From Pipra filicauda (Eukaryota; Chordata; Aves; Passeriformes; Pipridae), in assembly GCF_003945595.2 (NCBI RefSeq), contig NW_024104118.1:1597089-1661088 (forward strand): DNA of 64,000 bases, in the 5' to 3' direction. The notes beneath the pieces are model-generated. The model was not told where the DNA came from. It did not search any database and saw only the letters and a list, made by a program, of their open reading frames with translations. The number at the start of each line of letters is the position of its first letter. Position 1 is the stretch's first letter. Position numbers and translations under genes: made by a program. Positions 24,201-32,609 of this stretch are shown piece after piece.

Positions 24201-27010
24201 CATTATTAAAAGGAAACCTCTTTTTTACACCATCAATCTTATCATTCCCTGTGTGCTAATCACGTCCTTGGCCATCCTGGTATTCTACTTGCCTTCAGAC
24301 TGTGGTGAAAAAATGACCTTGTGCATCTCTGTGTTGCTTGCCTTGACTGTGTTCCTGCTGCTGATCTCCAAGATTGTCCCTCCGACGTCTCTCGATGTTC
24401 CACTGATTGGGAAGTATCTCATGTTTACAATGGTACTGGTGACCTTCTCAATAGTTACCAGTGTCTGTGTGCTCAATGTCCACCACAGATCTCCAAGTAC
24501 CCACATGATGCCCCCCTGGGTAAAGGTGGTTTTCCTTGAAAAACTCCCAGCCTACCTGTTCATGAAGCGTCCAGAAAACAATCCCCCACGGCAAAAGCCC
24601 TGCAGCTGCAAAAAGACAAAAGCAGAGCACCCTTGTATGGAGGCAGCTGACTTCTACAAGAACTCTACCTATTTTTTGAATACAGCTCCTGCCAAAAAGT
24701 ATGATACGAAAGTCTCTGAGACACTCGACAATATCAGCAGTCATCGAGATTTTAGGTTAAGAACAGGCACGAAATTTTCTCCCGAAGTCCAAGAAGCAAT
24801 TGATGGAGTCAGTTTTATAGCAGAGCACATGAAAAGTGATGACAACGACCAGAGTGTAAGTAAAAATGAGAAATCAGCCCCATCTTTCCAAACTTCATCT
24901 CCTGTCCTCCTCTGTAACATGCTCTTCCTCAGAAAGTGTATTTGAAGTCTCAGGTTTTTAGAGAGATTCTAGATATAGCTCGTAAGAGGAAATAATTGTT
25001 GCCATTAAAGGACTTAATGAACAGCAATTTGGTAACTGTAAATACTCTCCTGATAAGTAACATGGCTCTTTCTACAGAGAGAGTTTGTTGATTGCTCAGT
25101 TAACCATGAACACCCTTGAAAAAGCTGTGTTGTCACACTCAAGTAGTGCTTGGCAGGGGAAGAAAACAATATTCAGTTCCAGGTTAGAAAAAGACTATTT
25201 TTCTCCATCATATTCAGTAAGACTGTGATTCAACCGATGGCCAGGCCAAGTTAACCAGGAACTGTACCTGCAGCTCCAGCATTTATTTCCCTGACTGGGC
25301 TCAGCAGGATTTAGTGGAGTTGGTAGAAGGCCTTTGCAAACACCCTCTCTGGGTAAGACACCTGTCTATAGATGGCAAACATGATGGGTAGCATCAAAAA
25401 CCTAAAGCCAGCAGAGCTGCTGCTTCTTTCATTTGAGATAAATCAGACTCATTAATGGTTACCAGAAATACTTTATCCAGGACACATTTAAGCAGTGCTG
25501 CTGCTGCCCTGCTCACAGGCCACCAGCTGGAACACCAAAGCTGAGATAATACACTGGGAATAATGCTTGGAAAACTCAGCTGGCTCACAGTTTTGTTTAG
25601 ACAGGCACCCACGGTTAGGAAAAACCCTCTTCATACCCACCAGTGTCCTCTCTCTGACCCAGATCCCAGTCAGGCTCCGGGTTCTCTATTCCCATTGTGC
25701 TCCCCCCACCTCAAACAAGAAGAGTCTGGTTTCTGATCTTGCAGAAGTCCCTTGAGGAGCATGCTGCTGCGTAATTCATGTTTTCTATTAACTGAAATTA
25801 CTGTCAATATAAATAAAGAAGTTCAGCTATTAACATTAGACATGAGCTCATAAACACTGAAGCTGACTGAAGAGCAGCAGACTTCACAGAGCAGAAAAAA
25901 GGCTAATAGCTTAGAAATTCTTGCAAGAACGTGTTGCACACTAAAGGATCTACAAAGCTTGCAACTGATAGTAAGAACAATTTTCAAGGGTATTTTATAC
26001 ATTAAAAATTCATTTAATGCTTTTCATACGATCCTCCAATATTACATATCGTTTTTCTAGATTCATAACTTTCTTCTCTGCTTCCTTCCTTCATCACCAT
26101 GGTCTGATAACAACTGTTCATGTACATTTACATAGTCTAATTTCAGAAGAGTTTAATTTCCATTAGTGGAAATTAAAAGTGTGCACCGAAGGAAAAAAAT
26201 ATGTAATATTCTAATAGAAGATGTGAGACAATTGACCAGCATGGTAAAGTCATCAACGTGAGGATGTCCCACATGGAACTAGAAACAATGAGAGAGGAAA
26301 AAAATATCCCTGAGATATAAGTGGAGGTTGATATATTCCCCTTTTACATTAATAGCCAGACAGTTTGAGACAAAATCCAAGGCTGTGGCTTTCACAGACA
26401 ACACATGCAAGGCAAAAAGGGATTTTAATAAAAGCAACGGTATTAATATGCATTAAACCCCTTGATTAAGATGACTGCTGATAAGAAAAGAATTCTGAAG
26501 CTAACCTTGTTTAACAGCAGAACGCCACCTATTTTTGCCCACTGAGATTAATAGCATCTGCAAACCAAAATTAAAGGAAAAAAATCCTTAATTGGATTAT
26601 CCTGTGGGTCCTTCAGGACTGGCTTCACCAGGCAGCCACGCTCAGGACCTGATGCATCCAAGAAAGCTGAGAAATATTCACTGTATTTTTCTCCAGTGCT
26701 CAGAATGGTTGTAAGAGAAAAATCCCTTACCAAGCCTAAAGTCAGTTCATTCCCTGAACCTTGAGATCTGTTTCCTTTCATTTTCATAAACAGAAACTCA
26801 GCATTAGCAAGAGGAAGAGCAAAAGAGTATGACAAATTGCTAATATCTTTAATTGGCTTTTTCTTCCAGGTCATTGAAGATTGGAAGTATGTTGCCATGG
26901 TAGTGGACAGGCTGTTCCTCTGGATATTTGTCCTTGTTTGTGTCCTGGGGACTGTTGGATTATTTCTGCAACCCCTTTTTCAAAACCACACTGCTGCCAT
27001 GAACCCTTAG
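15164..27010 (+). CDS. CHRNB4: Neuronal nicotinic acetylcholine receptor subunit beta-4 (six coding exons)
   Basis: Encodes the beta-4 subunit of pentameric acetylcholine-gated cation channels; with alpha-3 it forms the main ganglionic receptor. Exons: 15164-15218, 19731-19876, 21754-21798, 21918-22027, 23883-24855, 26870-27010. All introns are GT-AG and the joined frame is 489 codons plus TAG. Residues 1 to about 20 form a hydrophobic signal peptide. The extracellular domain has the Cys-loop C152...C166 with 13 residues between. M1 is about 232-255, M2 262-282, M3 296-317, then a divergent cytoplasmic loop, and M4 about 454-476 in the last exon. No vicinal Cys pair occurs before M1 (NPLDPSYVD instead), which marks a beta-type subunit. 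Sequons include N48 and N165. The gene lies head to tail with CHRNA3. Two in-frame ATGs (codons 1 and 4) open exon 1 and I chose the first. Beta-2 is the nearest alternative; the position next to CHRNA3 favours beta-4. Confidence 0.95.
15219..19730 (+). other. CHRNB4 intron 1
   Basis: A 4.5 kb GT-AG intron with no exon or mobile element that I can identify. It contains a 24-base tandem duplication at 19145-19185. Open frames inside it are short and without family resemblance. Confidence 0.8.
19145..19185. repeat. Tandem duplication, 24-base period
   Basis: The 17-mer CACACAAACTAAGGCTT occurs at 19145-19161 and again at 19169-19185, so a 24-base unit ending in TTGCTTT is duplicated within CHRNB4 intron 1. 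Confidence 0.85.
19731..19876 (+). CDS. CHRNB4: CHRNB4 coding exon 2 (N-terminal extracellular helix and first strand)
   Basis: 146 bases between TTTACAG and GTAAGT. It encodes [20 protein letters not shown] and then the YNKLIRPA segment through SLAQLISV, the conserved mature N-terminus of nicotinic subunits. It carries sequon N48-S-S and ends on a codon boundary. Confidence 0.95.
19877..21753 (+). other. CHRNB4 intron 2 with AT-rich inverted repeats
   Basis: A 1.9 kb GT-AG intron. It holds the 20737-20880 cluster of TA runs, GATA/GACA tetranucleotides and inverted copies of CAGGCTGGATATTA. Nothing coding is recognised in it. Confidence 0.8.
20737..20880. repeat. Microsatellite and inverted-repeat cluster
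   Basis: CAGGCTGGATATTA occurs at 20737-20750 and 20801-20814, and a near-perfect inverted copy (TAATATCTAGCCTG, one mismatch) lies at 20769-20782. Between them are a (TA)n run and the palindromic segment at 20781-20802 (TGTGTG...TATATA...CACACA). A GATA/GACA tetranucleotide run follows (about 20815-20840), then TATATG-type alternation to about 20880. Confidence 0.85.
21754..21798 (+). CDS. CHRNB4: CHRNB4 coding exon 3
   Basis: The 45-base mini-exon typical of all nicotinic subunit genes. It encodes [15 protein letters not shown], the conserved E-x-x-Q-x-M-x-T-x-x-W strand, between CTGCAG and GTAACC. Confidence 0.95.
21918..22027 (+). CDS. CHRNB4: CHRNB4 coding exon 4
   Basis: 110 bases encoding [20 protein letters not shown] and then [16 protein letters not shown]. 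It carries the WxPDxxLYN loop-A region of the extracellular domain. It ends in phase 2 at AATAA|GTAAGT, and the split Asn codon is completed in exon 5. The intron before it is only 119 bases. Confidence 0.95.
22028..23882 (+). other. CHRNB4 intron 4
   Basis: A 1.86 kb GT-AG intron. I see no exon, mobile element or distinct repeat in it. Confidence 0.8.
23883..24855 (+). CDS. CHRNB4: CHRNB4 coding exon 5 (Cys-loop, M1-M3, cytoplasmic loop)
   Basis: 973 bases from CCCCTAG|C to AGT|GTAAGT, residues 119-443. It contains C152...C166 with FPFDQQ between, the M1 segment from [11 protein letters not shown], the pore helix [20 protein letters not shown], and M3 from [12 protein letters not shown]. 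The cytoplasmic loop after HHRSPSTH is Cys- and Lys-rich and ends in the amphipathic helix [20 protein letters not shown]. The open frame continues into the intron but the donor ends the exon. Its first 80 bases are unusually CpG-dense. Confidence 0.95.
24856..26869 (+). other. CHRNB4 intron 5
   Basis: A 2.0 kb GT-AG intron between the M3/loop exon and the M4 exon. No repeat family or exon is recognised in it. Confidence 0.8.
26870..27010 (+). CDS. CHRNB4: CHRNB4 coding exon 6 (M4 and C-terminus)
   Basis: Encodes [20 protein letters not shown] and the rest of M4 ([17 protein letters not shown]), then a short extracellular tail QNHTAAMNP with a possible sequon N482-H-T, then TAG at 27008-27010. 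Confidence 0.95.
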   Translation, partial: VIEDWKYVAMVVDRLFLWIFVLVCVLGTVGLFLQPLFQNHTAAMNP

Positions 27011-27304
27011 TTGCCATTTAAAATTGTCAATATTTACACAAATGTTGGGTCCCATTCTACTCTCAGTTCCCCTCTGTTAAATCCACAGAGATGCCAAGTG
27101 ACTTGCACTTACATCCCTTAGGGTAGGGAAAAGGAAAGCAGAACTTGACTTACTGTGGTAAGAAAAAAAAAACAAACAAGCAGAAAACTAAAAATTTTTT
27201 CCAGTGAGTCCAGTACTTCTGGTGATATCTTGGCCCTTTTTTCAATTGTTTGAAATCTGAACATTACAGAAAAAGGCTTTTACTGTACAACATGCCATCC
27301 TGGC

Positions 27305-27345
27305 TTATTATTATTATTATTATTGTTATTATTATTATTATTACT
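27305..27345. repeat. (ATT)n microsatellite in CHRNB4 3' region
   Basis: A run of ATT/TTA trinucleotides with one G interruption, about 300 bases after the CHRNB4 stop and therefore probably within the 3' UTR. Confidence 0.85.
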
Positions 27346-27658
27346 ATATTTTAAATACATTGCCTTAGGAAGGATCTTTTCTTTCCTCAGAATACTGAAA
27401 TTTCCCTGTTATGAAGAAGGTATTGCTATGAAATCTGTTTCCTTCAAATGCATCAAAACAGTTTGTGTCTGATGTATAAAGAACTTTACAAGTGGGTTTG
27501 ATACTTAAACCTGAGCCTAGAAATAGAAACACACTTCTGAGGTAACCACTGCAAGGTTTCTCACCTTGCCATCCCCGACAGCTGAACGATCAACAACAGC
27601 AAAAATAATGTATGATAAACAAACACGTAGATAATACTCTGTTCATTGATGAAATACA

Positions 27659-27664
27659 AATAAA
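27659..27664 (+). terminator. CHRNB4: Candidate CHRNB4 polyadenylation signal
   Basis: The canonical hexamer AATAAA lies 649 bases after the stop codon. It is the first canonical hexamer I see downstream. The real cleavage site needs transcript data. Confidence 0.45.
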
Positions 27665-28966
27665 ACATACATTTTTCCTTTATATAGATTTGGTCCTCGA
27701 ATGTTCCTGCAACTTTCATGTCCCTGGGGCTCATACACTTTAATGAATCCCAGGCTGAGAGCACAGGAAAGCAACTGGAGAAGACAACTGTGAAAGGCAA
27801 CGAGAATGAGAAGGACACCTGAGAACACACAGACCTGTGTGTTTTTCTGGGGAGACTTTAATGTGGATTTAAGTCTAATCCTCAACAAATTAGCTAGGGA
27901 AGCACATAAGGTATGTGGAGTCTCAAAGGCTTTGGCAAAGGACAGATGGAGGCCCCAGACTCCCATCACAGGACAATCCCACCACAGTTTCTCCAGGTAA
28001 CCTGCAAGCAGAGACGTGGGCTCCTGGCTAACCTCAGCTTTCCCCTGGGGTGTTGTCAGGATACATAACAATTGTACCACCACTCATAAGCACAACTAAT
28101 GACTGGAGAACAAACTGTTAAAATCCTCTACTACTTGTGCAGGGGATTTGAGGCTCACCTGTCCCAGGGGAGAACCAGCTGACTCCTAAACCTGTGTTCT
28201 TCAACAAGCCACAGGTGACAACAGTTCCAGATCTATTTGCCTTCATCAAAACTGAGCTACATCTCCCCCTAGATCAGCATTCCCAGGAAGCTCCAGATAA
28301 CTACATAGATCTAGACATGCCAAAACAGCTCCATCCACCTTTCCAACTGTTCAGAGCAGCTACAAGACCTCATTCCCTCTTTCCCAGCCCGTGGCTGAAC
28401 TCCCCTGCACCACTGGCACACGCATCCTCACCCCACACGCTCACCCCTGAGCCCTGGAAGGGCTCTCCTGAGGGCCTGAACACTTGAGCATGGCCTGGTG
28501 CCCAGCACTCTGGGAAGGACAGGGTGAAAAAGTATCACAAGTGAGGTGGTTGAGCCTCCTTGAGGTCGTATGTTAGAAGGAGAAAGGGTTGTCACACTGT
28601 CATCCTCCCTCCCAGTCCCCTTCCTCGAAGCACTGTGACTGTGTCCATCACAGACAGGCAGGTGGGGATGGATAACTGCAGGACAGCCCTCCTGGAGCAG
28701 GTACCCCCTGTGATCAGCCAAGCTGCCACATCCTGCTCTCACAGTGGGGGGCAATGCCCTGGCCACCTCCCCATTATCTATTCTGGACACTCCCGGGGTG
28801 ACTGGTGGGCGGGGGAAAGTCAAACCTGCTTTCCCTGCCTTAAATGTTTTCTTCTCCTTTTCAGACCTAGAGAGCAGAGCTGTTTCTCTGCAGGCAACTG
28901 AACAGCTGTGAGATGAGATGGGGCACAGGCAACCCCTGGGAGCAGAGGTGCCCTCCCAGTGCAGGT

Positions 28967-29001
28967 TATATATATATATAAAATATATATATATACATAT
29001 A
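28967..29001. repeat. (AT)n microsatellite
   Basis: Two TA runs separated by AAA, together about 35 bases, in the CHRNB4-CHRNA3 spacer. Confidence 0.85.
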
Positions 29002-30309
29002 ATCCTCTGTGTTAGGTTATGTCACAAGCACAGGTGCACACACTGCCCCAGCTGCTAAACAGCTTTTTCTGCTGACAGAGAAGCCACAGGGAAGGCAGAG
29101 CAGTGCCAGTGCTGTGCAGACAGTGTAAAGGTGAAGGCCCTTTAAATATCAAAATAACCCTGACCAGTGAGTCTGAGAGAGGCAGCACAGACTTAATGGG
29201 CTGTGAGAGACCCTGCACATCCCTTGGGGGCAGAAGGGAGGGGACTCACCCTCCTAAACAACCAAAGGTTCACCAAGTCTGCCACGGCCCCTGCAGTCCC
29301 CCCACTTGACACCGGGCCTGTGCAGAGCAGAGACCCCTCTCTCTGCCATTTTTACCAGCACCAACAGCACTTTTGGCTCTGTCCCCCCCTCACCCTCTTA
29401 CCAAATTTTACTGTTCTACCCAGTCCCTCCTCCTTCTCATCCTCCCCCTCACTGCCTGAGCGCAGCTGAAAGGAGGCCCCTGGTGCTCCCATCTCAGAGC
29501 TGGCTCATCCTCATGAGCAGTGAAGACTGATAGCACTTGGCTCTGTAACCACAGCCTTCAGCTGAATTATCCTCAGCACACAGGAAAGTTTTAGAAAGGA
29601 TTTGGCAGCTCAGCTAGCAGCTAACACAGAGTGCAGGCAGATGAAGGCCTCAGACTTGACAAACCCAGAAAAAGCTTTCCAAAGGCACATCGCTGGCCCC
29701 AGGGGGATGCCTGGGGAACACGGCTCCTCATCCAGGAAATGGGCTCTGGTGCTTTCCATGCACTCCTTTTTTAATCCCAACTGGAACAATATAAGCTTTC
29801 CTAAGGACGTCCTTGGAAACCACCACTGTGTGTTTAACATTTCCAGAAATAATTCAATCCGTAGAAAACTTTGGAATGAAAAATTTCACCCCAAGTCCTA
29901 AAATCCTGAAACTGTGCTTTCAAAGTGGCAAACACTGTTTTTGCCTAACCCTCAGCAGCTCCACCCACGTAATAGATAGAACTGTTCCCAGTTTAACTTG
30001 TCAGAGAATTACAGGGTTTTCCACTTTGGTTTTCCTGGCGAAATTTCAAAAATAAAAGATTTCTGGAGAAAAGGAAACGTCAAAAATGTCATCTTGCAAG
30101 CAAATATGCATAATATCCCAGTTCACCAAACAAAATGAACTTCAACATTTCCACTTTTCCAGGGTTTTACCGTAATATTTTTCATTTAAAAAAATGGACA
30201 TTCAAAATGTATTTTACACTAAAATTGTTTTTCAATAGCAGTGTGCAACCAGTCTGCTTCCCTACCAGTGAAGAAAAGCCTCTGTTGGCTCTCTCCCCGT
30301 TCCCTATCA

Positions 30310-30400
30310 TCACAGATTTCACAGAATATTCTGAGTTGGAAGGGACCCACGAGGATCATCAAGTTCAACTCTTACATGAATTATAAAACTCTTTAATCCT
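30310..30400 (-). mobile_element. CR1 LINE 3' end fragment
   Basis: The plus strand shows TCACAGAATATTCTGAGTTG, then GAAGGGACCCACGAGGATCA and TCAAGTTCAACTCTTA. This matches the reverse complement of a CR1 3' end of the type common in songbird and other avian genomes. Only about 90 bases remain and the right limit is uncertain. Confidence 0.85.
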
Positions 30401-31182
30401 GACCAATCCTGCCTTTCATCAGAACATGTAGAAATGCCACCACCACCACACACACGTACCACCTGCATCCAGGTGCATTTATTTGGGACTGTTTCTGCAC
30501 CCCTGCAGCCACAGCAAGCTGGGAGCAACAGCAGTGTTGGATTTTTAAAGAGGGAGCATCAATATCCCAGCAAAGGTGCGAAAATATTCTTTCCTTCATT
30601 ACCTGAGTTGATACCTGAGTGTATTTATTAAAAAGCAAAGGCTTTGTTACTGCAGATCTTCTTGGGTAGATCAGCTTCCCCCTAATCAGACAAATTCTTC
30701 TTCTATGTAGTTCTGCAATGCAGTCATGGTGACGTGTTCTCATCACATCACTCTCCCTTGGCCATAAAAACAATCCTACCACAATCCTGAGCTGATTTCA
30801 CCAGCACCTCCAGCATGGGGTGTTGGGAACAAAACATCTGTGCCACATAAACACCACTGAAAATTTCAGTAACTCAGCTAATTAAACTGAAGTACCTGTG
30901 TCTCTTGATGTAATGGCTCTTTGCTTCCTCTGCAGATCAGATGTTTCCAAATTATCCAGGCTAAGCACTGACTTTTGGGGAATACGAGTTTATGATATTG
31001 TCTTTGAAGCTTTAACTCATTTCTAGTTGGGATTAAAAAGAACAAACAGAAATTTCAGTTATAATGCTGCTTATAGCAGGGAAGCAAAAAGGGAAGGCAT
31101 TTAGTCTCAATGTCCTGGAAGGGCAAAGACAAAAGTATCCACAAAGGGTTAAGTTAAAAGACCAAGCAGCTGAGTTCTCTGG

Positions 31183-31200
31183 AAAAAAAAAAAAAAAAAA
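31183..31200. repeat. Poly-A run
   Basis: An uninterrupted A run of about 18 to 20 bases, followed by GAAGAAATAAAATC. It may be the tail of an old retroposed copy, but no recognisable body precedes it. Confidence 0.7.
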
Positions 31201-32339
31201 GAAGAAATAAAATCAAATGGACAGTAAAGCCTATTTCCTCCAAGCTAATAGAATTACAGAAATTATCATAAGAGCATGTGTCTGGGGACAGAGTGAATGA
31301 TGCTCTGAGAGACAGGGCTAACAGGATAAACAAGCTCAGTGCCAGGAGCTGAGCCCAGCCTGGTGCTCTTTCTCCCTGTGTTACCTCTTAACACAGAGCA
31401 AAGGGGTCACTGGTTACCAACCCCTAAGAGCAGGGAGTGAAGCACCTCTTGGTGCAGCTCCTGTCCCACAGGGCTTCTCTCTCATCAGTCCTAAAAATGA
31501 GGGTGGAATCCCACATTTTTCTCTCCCCCTTGCTCCCTCCCTCCACACAGCTGAGTGCAGCTGTGCAAGCCTTGGACATCTGGTCATCCAAGGGGGGGGG
31601 ACACAAAAGGTGACAGAAGTTAACAAGGAAGCTGATGGGCATCTGGGGAATGAGTCCCTTTGTAAATCAGGATTTTATGACTGAACTTCAAACACAACTC
31701 CCCATTCTTCCCAGTGTCCTTCCTCATGAACAATGAGGATTTGTGGGATCCTGTGCTCTTATTCCCTTCTCAAATTTCACCTTTCTAATCAATGAAAGCA
31801 GGAATGGCCTAAAGACAGTTATTCTCACCGGTTTGATCAAGTTTAATTCTCCATTCCAAGCCCTGGCTCTTGCCAGATCTCAGCTGCTGTGTTTACCACT
31901 CTGGGCTTAGATCCTGTCAACAGTTAAACATGCCTTTAATTACTCCTGGGAATAGCACATCCCTTTTATACAGCCAAGCACCCAGCACATGCGCTTGTGA
32001 GACACGGGCAGGAAAAAAGCCTCGATGTTAACAGCACAATTGTAAATGCAGGTCCCAAGATCTCAGTTCACTGCTAAATCAGGCATCCCTAATGCCAATA
32101 TTCATTTCAGCACAATTCAATTACAAGATTTTTATTAATTAAACTTCCCTTAGTAGATTGTTATGAGCTTCTGGTAGAGAAGGATCCTACAGAGCAGCTG
32201 ACAGGAAAAATCTTTAGCACCGTCAGACTACCAGGCTCATTTATGCACCATTTGAAGGACTCTTGCCCATTATCCCTGCCAGAAGACTGCTCTTTGCCTA
32301 CAATAACATCTGTTTGGCCTGCAATTTGTTTGCCATTTC

Positions 32340-32554
32340 CCCAGCTCTGACAGCCCGGGTAGCCAGGAAGGGGGCAGCACAGCAACCCTAATGGGAGCTC
32401 ACTGCGCAGAGCTGTTCAGGGTCCTGCCGGCTGCTGCTTCAGGCATTTCACGCATCGGAGGAGCGCAGCTCTCCCTGCTCCCTGTGCTCGCACAGTCCTG
32501 GCAGCGACGCTCGTCTCCAACAGCCTCTGTCGACAGGCAGTAATTCATAACACC
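32340..32554 (+). promoter_or_regulatory. CHRNA3: CHRNA3 proximal promoter / 5' UTR region (inferred)
   Basis: Moderately GC-rich sequence directly before the CHRNA3 ATG, with CCCGGG, AGGAAGGGGGCAGC and several CpGs. No TATA box is evident near the start, as in mammalian CHRNA3. The transcription start is not determinable here. Confidence 0.4.
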
Positions 32555-32609
32555 ATGGAGAGCATCCCCGCTCTCCTCCTGACTGCTGCTCTTTGCTTCC
32601 TCTGCCAAG
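32555..32609 (+). CDS. CHRNA3: CHRNA3 coding exon 1 (signal peptide)
   Basis: Encodes [18 protein letters not shown] plus one base, ending at G|GTGAGT. It has the same length and phase as CHRNB4 exon 1. Confidence 0.93.

Larger units (their letters stand above)
27665..32554. other. CHRNB4-CHRNA3 spacer
   Basis: About 4.9 kb with no recognised gene. It includes a pyrimidine-rich, relatively GC-rich part at about 28380-29480, an (AT)n run near 28967-29001, a short CR1 fragment at 30310-30400 and a poly-A run at about 31183-31200. In rodents this interval carries the beta4 3' enhancer, which acts on CHRNB4 and CHRNA3; whether the same element exists here cannot be read from the sequence. The last about 200 bases form the CHRNA3 promoter/5' UTR region. 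Confidence 0.6.

Noticed and set aside
24856..24945. Extension of CHRNB4 exon 5 by read-through to the stop at 24945
   Set aside because: A strong donor (AGT|GTAAGT) at the position used in all paralogues ends the exon, and the M4 exon at 26870 continues the frame. The extension would lack M4.
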